Of a DNA stretch of 64,000 nt, positions 13,174 to 36,881 are shown piece by piece; within the stretch, counting starts at the first letter, position 1; the number at the start of each line of letters is the position of its first letter. Position numbers and translations under genes: made by a program. The stretch is from Brugia malayi (lineage: Eukaryota; Nematoda; Chromadorea; Rhabditida; Onchocercidae): NCBI RefSeq assembly GCF_000002995.4, contig NW_025062479.1, positions 18,658,721 through 18,722,720 on the forward strand. The letters run 5' to 3'. The notes beneath the pieces are model-generated. The model ran no database searches and was not told where the DNA came from. It saw only the letters and a program-made list of their open reading frames with translations.

Positions 13174-13511
13174 ATGGATCAGGTTCGAGTACAGACCGAA
13201 CAGCTTCGTATCGAAGCACAAGTTTCACGGAAGAAAGTGTCAGAGGTCTCAAAAGAGTGAGCCTTTGTTTAATTAATAAATTTCTCTTCATTCCAACTTA
13301 AATTTACCAAGTTAATGGTAACTTAAATGATATTGCGTTATGTTATTTGACGCTAATGAGACATTTTGGCATTGATTCCAAGTTTATATTTTTTATCTTT
13401 TACAGTTTAATAGAATATTGCGAACGGGAGAAGCAGCATGATATGCTCGTCAGTGGACCTATCGATAATCACAATCCATTTCAGGAAAAGAAATCTTGTG
13501 CTGTACTTTAG
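13174..13511 (+). CDS. Heterotrimeric G-protein gamma subunit
   Basis: Two exons, 13174-13256 and 13406-13511, join in phase 2 (GT donor at 13257, TTTTACAG acceptor) and encode 62 residues. G-gamma forms an obligate dimer with G-beta and is tethered to the inner plasma membrane by a C-terminal prenyl group (established). The sequence shows the family layout. A helical N-terminus (TEQLRIEAQVSRKKVSEVSK) is followed by the LIEYCERE block, the conserved NPF (HNPFQEKK) and a CaaX box, CAVL. A final Leu predicts geranylgeranylation. Length is typical for worm G-gamma. It belongs with the C. elegans GPC-1/GPC-2 type, but I cannot say which. The protein is short and split, so it is easily missed by length-filtered gene finders. 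An AATAAA lies at 13940-13945, though a nearer processing site is possible. Confidence 0.93.
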
Positions 13512-16500
13512 TTACGCTGCTTGTTGTTATTCCTGCATACACTTTTATTACATTTATGCAGTTATTTTGGAATTTCTCATTCTAAAAATTAAATTATTTA
13601 GATTCGGTTTTAATGATACTTTTGTTTGCTTTTTTAGGGATTGAAATTGTTGCTTAACATTTGTTTTCAGGGTTTTAAGCATTGTGATAATTTGTGGTGA
13701 ACTGTAATAGTATTCCCTATAAGAGTATTAATTTCTAATTTATGTAAATTTAGTCAAGCTTTTATAACAAAGTAAAAATTTATGGATAGAGAGTGAGAAG
13801 GTTCTTGAGAGAGAACTCGGTCATTTTATTTTGGAAATTAATCTTTTCTCTAAGAACCCATTAACTCACATCACGTAATATAAAGTAACTATTATTTTCA
13901 CACAGAAATATCTATGAAAAATTTATTTAGTCCACTTTAAATAAAGAAATTTTAAGAATCGACATTTGTCCCTACATTTGTAAGGATCAGTAGTGCTAAC
14001 AGCAATATTTTACTGTCACAAAACTAAACCACAGAAAGAAGCTGTGACTGTCATTTGATAGTAGAGGATTTCCTGAAACGCCCTTGTTTCATATCAATAA
14101 AATTTGGCAGTTCTCTGGTTTTCTTCTTTGGGCAGAATTATCTTATCAAATTATAAAATGAAAATTAAACATAAGGTTCTTGAAATAAAGTTAACACAGA
14201 CTCGTGCAATGAAATTTAAGCATCGGGGTCGTTAAATGAAATTGGATTGTTTTAGGGAAGAAGTCATTCATCACACTAAGACAATAGTGCGAAATTGGAT
14301 TTAATAGAAAAGTAGGAATAGTCCAAATGAAGACATCCGCAAAAGGTCATTATTGGTTTAGTTCTCGAAGCATAGAAGTTTAGTATAAAAAAAAAGGAAT
14401 TGATGGACATTTCTATCATCTTCCACAATGAAATGTAAATAATGTTGAACATCATTTCCAGTTTTATCTTTCACATATGAGTAGTAAAAAAAAGTGAAAC
14501 GGACCAACTGATCTATTCAAAATTCAAAAATGGAGTCATCGTTAAAAGCAAAAATAATACGTAAAGTTTTTAAAGATATTATAAGAAGTTATTAGGAAGT
14601 GCTATCGTAGAAAAATAGCTAACAATAGATCTGTTGATAGTTAATGTAGGAAGCTTGTTCATAAATCAAAAAACCGAATTTCTGTTTGTTCAATCTTCTA
14701 TCAAGAACAATTCTATCAACAATAGCAGGTATTCCACAGATATGATTCATTTTTGAGAGCTTTTAATTCACATTTCGAGTAACAGAACGAAAAAGGCAGC
14801 CGTAAAGTTGAGAGATTTAGCTTAGCAAAAGCACAAACATTCTGTGCAAATGGAACATGTGGAATTTCTAATCGATGTAGGTTTTTTTTTTCTCATCGAA
14901 TGAAAGTTTTTGTTATTTTAATTTGATGCCAGATATAATGCGTCTGACAATTATAATGCTAAGATTCCAATTGTCAATCTCAAGCATCCGTAATTGTTCT
15001 TAGCTATGTTTTCTTCCTGAAAATTTTAAGGAAGCAAAGAATAAGAATATAAAGCACTTTTTAACTCTTGAAGATCAAGGCTCTATATGTAGCCAACATA
15101 ATTATTTGATCATAACGATGACCGACTTGAACGTGGATAATTCAGTAAAAGTCATTTGGAAGAAATTTTTAAACATTTTTCGATTTTTTGAAGATAGCAT
15201 GGTGCAAGAAGAGATAATAATTATTTAAAAATTCCATTTCCAATATTACTGAAATCTCATTTTGACTAGTCGTGACAATACATACTACTTGGCAAACTGT
15301 CATTTTAGAATACGGAAAATTTAATTTAGAATCTTATTTCTTTGATGTTAGACTACAAACTGCAACGGCATTTTGTGCACAAACATTACAGACGGTACGC
15401 CTGAGTGCATATGAGTCATTATATTCACCGCAGCATTCGACCGTACAATTTTCTCTTCTGTTTTGCTCCTAACACTAAAACGGTCTATATGATACGAATA
15501 TTTTCCGCTACATAAAGTTGCTGTAAAAAATGACGCGATATTGATTTGCCAGTTTTTATTCGAATTGTTCAAAGAATGATGGTTGACACCATGCAAACCA
15601 TAAAATAATGGTTAATCGGAAAAAAGTTATTTTAATATTCATATTAGATAGATGGATGTTAATTTTAACAGTGCTGAATCAAGCAGAGATTTTTCGATAT
15701 CAGAAAAGGTTGTACTGCTTGAACTGATAATGTGATATTACTAAAATTATATATTGTGCATTACAAAAAATCACTTCTTGTAGAACACCTTGAAAATTGA
15801 CGAAATGGCAAGCAACAAATTGTAAATTCAGTCCCGATTCTATCATTTCAGTTCTGATATACTGTTGTGTTGGTGATATCAAATTCTGGCTCTACCTGTT
15901 ACTCTTACCTGATATACAAAAAATAATGAGAAAGAAATATTTCCCAGTAAACAATGTTTATTCTGCGATGGATATAACTGAGAAAAATAACCCGCTGAGA
16001 AATTTTCGGGTATCTCTCTGTCATTCAGATTTTCCAGTGATAGTGAATAAAATAATGAATCAACAGCATCTTTCTGATTAATAACATAGAGAACATGTGA
16101 AGCAATAATTCCATTTTGTCAGTATTCACTTACCTTTCACCATATATCGTTTACTTTTCCATATTCCATAATTTTCTTGCATTTTATGTGTGTGAATTTG
16201 TAATAAAAGTTATTCTATGCTAGTTATTTCCATTGTTTATCATTGATTAAATCAACTCTTTTTGATATAAAAAAAATATCATTTTCTTATTAAAAATACA
16301 TGCAAAATGTTTCTCCTCTTTCAGAAAAAAAAAAAAATTTCTTTCCTATCACTTTCAGAAAATTAAAAATGCGATCAATATGACATTATGTTTTCATCCT
16401 ATAGATTATATGTCTTTTGCAGTATTATTTAGTTGTACGGTTGATATTTCATATGATTTTTATAAACCATTTGAGTGAGAAGTAATTATACATTCTTTCA

Positions 16501-16793
16501 ACATCTCTGATATTCTTTCAGCAATTATGCAATGAATAGCAATAACAATTTTCAACTGATTCGTTTTTCCTTCGTTATTTCTAAAAACCGTTTATTTGAA
16601 GAAGGTAAGGAGTAACTTTGTTAACTCAGTGAAAATTAATTAAATTTAAGTTTTTAAATCACCTTAATCATTTTCACATTCGTTCTTCTAATTTTTGTTT
16701 CCTATTGAAGCTAAACAAAGTAGAAACAGGAAATGAAATTCCATTTCAGCAAGTTCTTCAGGATTAGGAATATTTATTTAGCTCATTAAAAGA
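13512..16793. other. Intergenic, no gene supported
   Basis: AT-rich. One exon-like piece is worth noting on the minus strand at 15357-15520: a TTTTTTACAG acceptor, 54 open codons and a GTAGTC donor. A plus-strand frame of about 95 codons without an early ATG spans 15797-16081. Neither could be joined into a phase-consistent gene. Confidence 0.4.
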
Positions 16794-17115
16794 ATGCAAA
16801 ATTTTGTGAACATGAGTGGCTTTTTTGATTTTCAGGAACATTCATTGTACGGTCTTGATTTATTACGGTTGTTGAAGGAACTCATTCAAATGGTGGCCTT
16901 ACCCAATTCTAATTGCCTTTTCCATCATATTTCAGATAGTTTCACAAATAATTTCAGAAATAGAGTTTTTTTTGAATTCTTGATGAATGATTTATAATAA
17001 TGCTTTCCAGTACATATCTGAATTTGTAGCTCTTACTAATATGGAAGAAGACTTGGATCGACGGCTCAATCAGTTCATGCTTCTAAAAGAAAATTTTCAC
17101 TTCGACAAGTGTTAG
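16794..17115 (+). CDS. Weak two-exon candidate, leucine-rich small protein
   Basis: Exons 16794-16892 and 17011-17115 join in phase 0 (donor GTGGCC, acceptor CTTTCCAG) and encode 68 residues. Alternatively the first part is an internal exon starting after the TTTTCAG at 16835, with the true start further upstream. An ATG exon at 16532-16604 behind a TTCTTTCAG acceptor exists but does not join in phase. The product would be helical, with LYGLDLLRLLKELIQM and then MEEDLDRRLNQFMLLKENF, suggesting a short coiled coil. No family is recognised, and chance cannot be excluded. Confidence 0.28.
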
Positions 17116-28287
<11,172 letters not shown>

Positions 28288-31200
28288 CACTGATGGTGGT
28301 GGTAAAACTTATATCATACTAGCATTACTAAACTGGGGTAGTGTCTGTTCACACTGAGCCTTAACGGAGTTCTTATTCTGTTTGAAGAATAATAAGCAAT
28401 GTGTTGTTTACAACTGACTGTTTTTAGCGGTAGATATTAGAGCACAAACCTCCTTCTTCCCAAAATGAGGGAAGTATGGACCATCCGTAGCTCTATTGAA
28501 CATTGTGAAACTCACCATCATCGATTTATATCATTTTCCATCCATTTTAGTATTATGCACAAATATCGCAGACTAATGTTTTCCCCTTTTCTATAGACTG
28601 TCCTGATTGTTGTCGAGAATTATTCTCTAGACGCACTTTACGCAATACATCTATCAACCGGGATGTTTCAAAAATAGATATTCAAAATTCATATTCAAAA
28701 ATATTTGAAATTACTGCAGTATTGTGAATGAACGGATGGTGGAGAATTTCAGTTTCAGCTGCAATGTCATTTCAGTCTTCTCGGTTCGTCTGTTTCTGAG
28801 TTATACTGGAACTTACTTCTCGCCTCCAATTGAACTGTGTAATGAGTGATTCATTCGTGTTGACTGCTTGTTACTTGCCCTATAAATGAAATGAGTGATG
28901 GATGATGCATTCACGCTCTCTGCAATGATTGTTCAGTTCGGGGAATTGCTATGAGATAACCCATCCGTTAAGCGGAACTGTCCCTCAGCAAGTTCACATC
29001 ATTCAGTTAGTTGCGCATTGAAACGGATGGATGGTCGATTCGGTTGCTCCCACTAACCCTCTCTCGAAGCTCATTCTTTTTCTCGCTAGCACTGATTTCG
29101 AATTGACACCAACTTTCCTCATATCATAACATCTATTTTATGGTATACGACAAAGGAACACTAGTAAATGATATTTCTAGATATCATGGTACTTCATCTG
29201 AAGAGCTAACTGCTGATGAGACGAGAGGAAGTACGTTGAGTGATATAAAGTGAGAACAGTGTTTTAGGGATATTGGCTAATTGTTCTTCACCAGTACTTT
29301 TATTGATTTCAAGCAAAAAAGCATGAAAAGGAACAGTGATGTTTATATTACTATTAGCTATTATATATTTTTTTTTACCTTTGATTCATTTTAGCATTGA
29401 CTCAAATTTGCAGGCTCACATTTGTTGATGAATCAAGAAAGTGCAAATTAAATTGGTGAGATGTTCACAAAAAGAAAATCTGGTAAAGAGAAACTGTATT
29501 CATCATTATTAGGTGTTGATGAATGAATTGGATGACAGGGATACGTAACATATACATAGAGGACTCGTTACCGGCAACAGGTACCTCCTGAATATCCTGT
29601 CACCTCAATTTTTCTCATACAAGTATTCGGTCTGTATGTAGGACATAATTAGTTTCGTAATGATCCCTGCATCACTCTTTGACGGTTCGTTGAAGTGACT
29701 ACTAAATTTGTGGATGCGATGTGATTAGCTTATGGGGTTGCAGCGTGTTCACTTTGGCGAGTCAAGCGTGATCACTACAGTTGTGCCCTACGTGGTCACG
29801 TTAAACTGTTTCTCGTAGCTAGCGTTTTTCCGATACTTTACACATTGTCGGAGTTACGTCTCTAAATGGAATAGAATATTTATCCATAAAGTAAACAGTA
29901 ATTGTACGGTATGAGTTCCACTATTAAATAGATACTATGGAACAGAGTACAACTGCAGAGCTATATCTTCCAGTCTTACGAATCCTCTCCGCAAGATGGA
30001 GCTCTATGTATAATTTGTTAATGAGTACCAGACTTGGAAGGTTTGTGTATTCAACTTCTTCCTTATGGTAGTAATATAACCTGATTGGAAATAGAAACTG
30101 AAATGTTTTTCTTTGGAGGACTTCAGACACAGGTACATATATATGTATATTTAGTGGTTTTCGATAATGTTTCGAAAATCTTTTTTTTTTTGATTTTTAG
30201 GGTCAGCTACTTTCAGGAATGGGAAGAATCTACTTACATATTTAATGATTAGTAACTTGACAGCCTGAAATGGTTAATGCTTTACTTATTGTAGAAAATA
30301 TTTTTTATATACAAACAATTAATATTGATTCATTCTGAATATTTGTGTTATCGACGAAGTTCTAAAAGAATACATATAATAAAGGAATAGTGATATTCAT
30401 GTTCCACCTACCATCCATGGAGAGTGCGAACTGATTCGACGCAGCAGAGATAAGCAGTCTGTGCTAATATTTTTTAGAGTGTTTCTTCAATTTTTTTCTT
30501 TGAGTATCCAGATTCAAGTCTTTTATCGTATTTAGTGATAATTCCTACTCTCTTGTTTTGCAGCCCTCGCAAGAATACATTTCTCAATTGCAAGAAGACC
30601 AATTTATCCTTCCTTGTTTCTTACTTCAGTTCTGCCTCGATTATAATAAATGTCTATTAGTCCAGTGTTCTCAATATCAAATGTGAGATTGAAGTTTATG
30701 AAGTCTTGTATTTTTTGACATTATAGGCAGGCATTGCCCTTACTCTGCAAAAATCTTATTCTTTTCATGCATTTTGCTATTCTTTTCAGATTTCTCATAG
30801 ATCTAAAAACTTGCCAACAAAATTTTCATAATTTTTTATTTTTCCTATTTTCATAAGACATTGTGGTCATAGACAGAGATCATTCGTTGAAGTTCAATTT
30901 CTGAGTTGAACAGGATGTTAAATCGATATGGATTCAGGAAGAGGGTTTTACACACTCCCAGATTCTATGCATATTTGTATTTCGAGTGTTTTTGTTAAAA
31001 CTTTGACAGAAAAAAAAGAAAAAACCACAAAAACTTGTTTGGTCAAAAACCCTAGTTCTAGTGGCATTATTCGCTGTAAGAGAAGTGTGTTAGAGAGAAA
31101 TATGAAATCAGGTAACATGCATATTCTATTTCTAAAAGTTCTGAAGATACCAGTTTCTAAAAACCCATGCGATTATATTCTTTTTCCTTTGATGTCTGCG

Positions 31201-31456
31201 TTGCATGTGTTCGTCCGGTCAGTGCATACAGTATAACTGCAGTGGTAAATGTTTTTCTTCAATTCAAGAAAGAAAATAACGAGCCAGAACGCGGATTACT
31301 GGAGTGCAGGCACGGTGGCGGGAAGTAAGGAGCACTTGGGTACCGTCAAAAAGGCGAGTTTATCAAGAAAACAGGGCTGCTGCAGTGATACGCAGTTAGC
31401 AGGAGCAGTTGCAGCCGTGATTTCGCCATTTTCATCGTCAGTCGTAACTGTAAGAT
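28288..31456. other. Intergenic, upstream of AMMECR1
   Basis: No supported gene. A 102-codon frame at 30928-31236 lacks splice or family support. A strong inverted repeat lies at 29765-29802. From about 31270 to 31520 the DNA is GC-richer, consistent with the promoter or 5' end of the AMMECR1 gene (inference). Confidence 0.45.
29765..29802. repeat. Inverted repeat, possible hairpin
   Basis: AGCGTGATCAC at 29765-29775 and GTGGTCACGTT at 29792-29802 can pair over 11 positions (two G-T wobbles), leaving a 16-base loop. No gene or known RNA family is evident. Confidence 0.45.
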
Positions 31457-33442
31457 ATGTCATCGTTGAGCAGCGGCCACAGCAGTACATCAAGCATGAG
31501 CAGTACCAGTACCGACCTCAGTTCTTGCAACATTGTATGTTTTTTTATTTCTTTTCATTAAAGAAATGTTCTTTCTTTTATTTAAATATGACGCCTCTTG
31601 ATGACGTTCTGCCAAGTCCCTAATAGTTGGTGAAATTGGTAAAGTGAAATTTAGACGCATTACGATAAAAATTGAACATATCTTGCTTCTACATTTTTCG
31701 TTCAAGCACGTGCAAACAGTTCTTATGAAATTATTCTATTTTAGTTTTCCTCATGTGCAGTTTATATGTGGTACTAAATGTTGTTTGCATGCATTTAAAG
31801 ATTACCGTTTTTGCGTGTTATTAAAAGGAAAAGAAATTAATACAAAATACCACTACAAGGTATAAGGTGCATGTGAAAGTTGTTGGATTAGATCATAATT
31901 GGAAATATCCAAGCTATACATGTGCAAAGCATGTCCTATGATTTGATGGGATAAATTTTAGGTATTGTATTTAATCACGGCAGTTCCTTTTAGACCATAT
32001 TTTACTTGCATTCATGATTAATACTTACTTAGTTTGTGAATTGCTATTTGTAACGCCCACAAAACTTTGATTTTTTTTTTCCCATTTTTAACTTTCTCTC
32101 CATAAATTGCTAGTTGCAGGAATGGTTGCACTGTTGACTGCTTGCCTTACCTTATAAAGTAAGACAGTGAACTGAAACAAAGACAGCAATTTTTTATGCT
32201 ACAAATAGCAAAAACAAATATTTGTATAAAATCGGTTCACAAAATAAGTACTATAATAAGCATACATGCAAGTAAAATTACCTAAATGGTTTCTTTGTGA
32301 AATATTTATGCACTGTCATATTTGGTACAGTACTTCTTTTATCGCAGTGTGTTTGCGAATGATAATTATCGCGATGTTACGAACGAATGCATATATGTGA
32401 AATACGTTCGATATTATCTCAAGTGATCTCAAATGCATGTGACATGTTAAGCTTCTTCATTAGGTGCACAGGTTCATCTCTACCCATTACCTCATTATTC
32501 GGCTTTACGAGAATAGTTGTGGATGCTAGAAATTAAACGTTTGTATTCTGTTAAGAAATTGGTTATGATCTTGATCTGCATGATATTGCTAAATTATAAA
32601 TCACTGTTCCTTCGTAATATCAATTTTGTTGCCTGTTAATCCTCAGTTGATAAATGTATAATTTTGGACTAACAATAGATATTTTCATCACTGAAGCTTC
32701 TTTTCTTTTACTTTTACACGCTTTTGAATTAAAATATGTTATCTGGCTACATTCAAGTTGTGCCATATTTTTTGCAGCATGTTTTTTTTTCTATTTGCAC
32801 TGATCGGTTTTTCTTTTCTTACGTCAGATTCTTACAAGCACCTGTTCGAACAGACTTGCTGATATGGTAAATATATATGACCCATTTTGTTAGCGCGCGG
32901 AAATAAAAAAAAATATGACGCACTGCAAATCTGTACAATGAAATTACGTACATGTGAATTAATTGCATGATCCATTTAGTTCAGATTATGCCTATAGCAT
33001 AGTGTTGGTGATGTTGTGGCTATTGCTGCTCTCTAACTCTGTCCACTGAAGAGATCTACGGTACCGCTTTAATGAAGTAAAAATAATTGCGCAGAAAATT
33101 TTCCCAAATTTAGGAAAATTTTTCTAGGGAAAAGTTGAAAAACTAAATCATATTAACCAGATCTTTTATGTTATTTGATATCATTTAATGTTTGTTTTTT
33201 CACCTTTTCCCGATAATTGAAATGCAATTTCAAAGAAGTGCAATGACTTGGAAAAAAAGAAATTCACCATCAGGAAACAAGTTTGATATTTTTGTATTTC
33301 TGGCCCTAACGCGTAACTCACAAAGGAGAGCAGCAAAAGCAAATTTGAAAAAGCGCCATCGAGAGCACTACCACATAACGCGCCGATTGCACCAGCATCC
33401 AGTGTTGCGCTCCACTGTTACTGTCACTACCACTACGTATCA
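31457..33442 (+). other. AMMECR1: Tentative N-terminal exons of AMMECR1
   Basis: Three pieces join in phase 0 with the core gene at 34076. Piece 1 is 31457-31534, a Ser/Thr-rich start (MSSLSSGHSSTSSMSSTSTD) ending at a GTATGT donor. Piece 2 is 32828-32866, with a strong TTACGTCAG acceptor and GTAAAT donor. Piece 3 is 33326-33436 or 33326-33442, with a weak CACAAAG acceptor. Piece 3 is open in two frames, and a better donor (AAG then GTAAAG at 33456) fits the other frame, so the true structure here is unsettled. Vertebrate AMMECR1 also has a Ser-rich, low-complexity N-terminus, which fits. Translation could instead begin at the ATG at 34112. Confidence 0.4.
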
Positions 33443-34075
33443 GTTAGAAAAGAAGGTAAAGCATACCTTTTTTTATGCTGATAATGGCTCACTTTTGCTG
33501 TGTTTTGTCACATTATCGTTACTCTCCAAAAACAATACTTCAAAAATTAGAAGTTTATTCTCATTCTTCCTGTTTAATCAGTGTGGCTTTGAATGCCCAG
33601 ATTTTTTCGAATTCTTACCATGATATTCGTTTTCAACTTAATAAGTGAAATGAGAACGTTAGAATGAAAAATCTTAAAATGTGGTTTAAAAAAAAAAAAA
33701 AAAAGTTGACCTGTTATCACTGATTGATATGCAGAAGTTTTACTTAAGCTATCATGTTTGCATATAGAAAACTGCAAGCACTATGTCAAGAAGTTTTGGA
33801 ATTAGCTGCATCAGCTGTCTGTATTCCATTCATTTTTTTAGATCAGCTTTAAACTGTCACTAATTGCACATGATGGGAATGGTAAATATCTGTGAGAGCT
33901 AAAGGACGCATTTCCTTTAAAATGGAGTGCATTTAAATGTATAAATGTTTTTTCTTTTTTTAAGGCAACAGTTTGTGAGTACCCGAAATTTTTCAATTCA
34001 GATTGTTGTATAGTTGAGTTTTTCTTTTGATCGTTTATTCATTTATATTTATGAAATAATTATGAAATGATTTAG

Positions 34076-35476
34076 CCATGTCATATAAGCGGTCGTATTG
34101 CATCACTCCACATGACAGCATATTGTTTCGATGTACTCTATGCCGCCCTACGCAATCATCAAACTCCTAAAATACCTCCAACAATTCCAAACGATAAATA
34201 GTAAGTTTTCTTTGTTAGATTTTTAAGATGTAAGTTTTTATATAGTTTTTCTGCGGAATTGGAGAAATTTTTCGCTATTCATGAAAACACATATTTTAAA
34301 ATAATTTTGTTTTTAGTTGCATTTAATTTGAATTCTAGCCCGCTGTTTGTAACCTGGAAGAAGGGATATGATCGGCGTTTACGTGGTTGCATTGGGACGT
34401 TTACTAATCTTGTGTTGCATAAAGGTCTACATGAATATGCTATTATAAGGTTTCATTTATTCTTTTATTCTCAGATTTTATTATGAGTTAATATGCTAAA
34501 TAGTGTTAAGCTTTCTCTATTAAATACTCAATTATCAGAAGAATTGCTCTGAAAACAGTGTGAATTGTCGCTTGAAAACTCAGAACACATCTGTTTAAAA
34601 TATCATATGCATAACATCTATTTAAACGTGTAGATTGCATAGATATAGTGTCATCTTTAAATTATCCTTTCGGTTCTTGATTTGATTTTTCACATCACGT
34701 CATCTGAGAGTTCTTATTTTGAAACAAATGGCATTGTATTATGTTATACCTTCAGTTTCTATCTCTTGGAAGAATCATTCTAGGTACTGCGTAATTTCGT
34801 GAATCACAGAATATTGATTATGTACTACTTGAATAAAGTAGCTATTGATACCATATTTAATGAGGTCTTTGAATTTGTGGTTGAAGTTTTTGATAGTTGT
34901 GCAGTAAATTACTTCCGCATGCCCAAAAGATCACATAAGCGGATTGAAGGATTGCACTTACCGCCCAAAATCATTTATTTCGTTATGGTTATATTTTTAA
35001 ATTTCTGAACGCTGTGTGAAGAGAGAATGAAGGAAGAGGGTTGGGGAAGAAGTGCTGTTAGAACGTGCAAATCTCCAATGGATCGTTACGATTTAAGAGA
35101 TAATTTCAACCTGTAGTACAGATTACTAAAAAATCAAATCTTTCAGTTCCATTGTCGGGCAAGTGCTTTGGTGCTACTTTGCTCTATCCGTCAGTATAGT
35201 TATGTCATTTGTAGTTCTTTATGGGCAGTAGTGCTAATTTAATGCTCTGTGCCTGAAAACTATTTTCTATACGAGCATTTTTTTATGCGACAATACTGTA
35301 AAATTTACTCTAGATGGCGCTTTTGGTAAGCAAAGAAACGTGCTCAGAATCTAGGTTCCACCAAGCTAAACCCATTTTTGCTTGGGACCTAGGTAAACGA
35401 ATCACACTTGTTCGATTCCAAGTCAAAACATGCCGTTACTGTTCGTTACGCTGTTTCATTTACGTACTGTTTTCTC

Positions 35477-35510
<34 letters not shown>

Positions 35511-36851
35511 CCTGGTTGGAATGATGTTTTTAATTCATTCCTGTGTTTCGTCTTTGGAAAATATTTCTGCAATCGGTGAAGCAGAGGTTTTGATGGTACA
35601 CAGTAGCGATTTGCCGCACTATCTTCGGTCTCTGCTTTTTGAGTTATAATATAGTTTTTAAAATTAAAAAGAACATTTTCACAGTGTTCTGATAGCTCTT
35701 GAGATGATGACAGATGAGTTTTGTTCTATTCATAATATTTAGGACTGCAGAGTTATTCTGAGGGAAAAATTAACTGTTTAAATAAACAAAAAATATCATA
35801 AAACTTACAAATCAAGAAAGTTTTTTCTACCAAAACTGAAACAGGAGCTAAAAGTGCATTAACCACTCCTATAATTCTTTTTATAATTCTTTCAGATTTT
35901 TTTTTCTAAGATGTTCTGCTCAAATTACATCCGGGTTTTTTGTTTTTCGTGATTGACTCTGCTTTTTTCAGTGCCTTCAAAGATTCACGTTTTGATCCTA
36001 TCACTCTGCATGAAGTTGACCAGTTGCATTGTACTGTGAGCATCCTAATTAATTTTGAAAAAGCTCGAGATTATCGAGACTGGGTTGTTGGCATACATGG
36101 GATCAGGTTTGTAGCTTTTTGATTCGATACTGTTAGAAGTGTGATTAGATTATGGTGATGTAGAATGTTCTGTTTTGTTTTGATTTCCTTAACAAGAGAG
36201 TTGCATAAGGTTGCCAGGAATGTGTGAAAAAAATGTGATGTCATATTTATTTTCCCGTTTGCTTTAATTTGTTCTGATTTTTTAAGTTCATAGACTGGCT
36301 TGTTCATCTGTTTGTCTGAAAATCAATGCAGAAAAACTGATTTTCAGGATTGAGTTTCAAGACAATCATCATTATCGTGATGCTGTATATCTCCCAGAAG
36401 TTGCTAGTGAACAAGGTTCTTTGTTCTTCCTTGGTTCGAAAGTTTATTGAATTCGATATGTATTTCATTTATAATTTGCTTGAAAAAAAAAAATTAATAT
36501 TTTTCAGGTTGGGATCACACGGAAACGATAGATAATTTGATGCGAAAAGGCGGTTATCGTGGGCACATTTCGGAGGAAACACGAATGAAAGTGAATGTTG
36601 TCAGATTTCAGTCTGACAAAGTTTTAATGAGTTACCAGGTACATTCAGCGCTTTTTCCATGAGACAGGCTTGAAGTGCACTTTATAAGATTGGACGTGAT
36701 ACTAGACATGCAAGCAGCAATAATTAACTGATTTTTCGCACCTTTTATGCAAATTTTACAGGAGTATGTAGACTATAAATCAAATTACGGTGAACCGTTG
36801 CTAACCGATCCTGGTGGACGACGAGGTCTTTTCCATTCTTGTAGGCCTTAA
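34076..36851 (+). CDS. AMMECR1: AMMECR1 orthologue, core domain
   Basis: Six exons: 34076-34200, 34339-34449, 35972-36106, 36348-36415, 36508-36638 and 36762-36851. All junctions keep phase, giving 219 residues of the conserved region. AMMECR1 is a deeply conserved single-domain protein whose molecular role is still unclear; the human gene is linked to the Alport, midface hypoplasia and elliptocytosis deletion syndrome. Landmarks in order are [31 protein letters not shown] with the family signature [44 protein letters not shown] and LMRKGGY. Each matches the vertebrate protein closely. The C-terminus is short ([11 protein letters not shown]). Intron 2 is long (1.5 kb) and contains a run of 33 T residues. 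The 5' end is uncertain: further exons may lie upstream to 31457. Confidence 0.95.
35478..35510. repeat. Homopolymer T run
   Basis: 33 consecutive T residues inside an AMMECR1 intron. Confidence 0.9.
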
Positions 36852-36875
36852 TACAATTTCTCTATAATAATTCGG

Positions 36876-36881
36876 AATAAA
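36876..36881 (+). terminator. Polyadenylation signal of AMMECR1
   Basis: AATAAA 25 bases after the AMMECR1 stop codon, at the expected distance for a short nematode 3' UTR. Confidence 0.65.

Noticed and set aside
30928..31623. Plus-strand frames of 102 and 124 codons before AMMECR1
   Set aside because: Neither joins the AMMECR1 core in phase. The second frame runs into a stop after the 31535 donor whichever tested acceptor is used.
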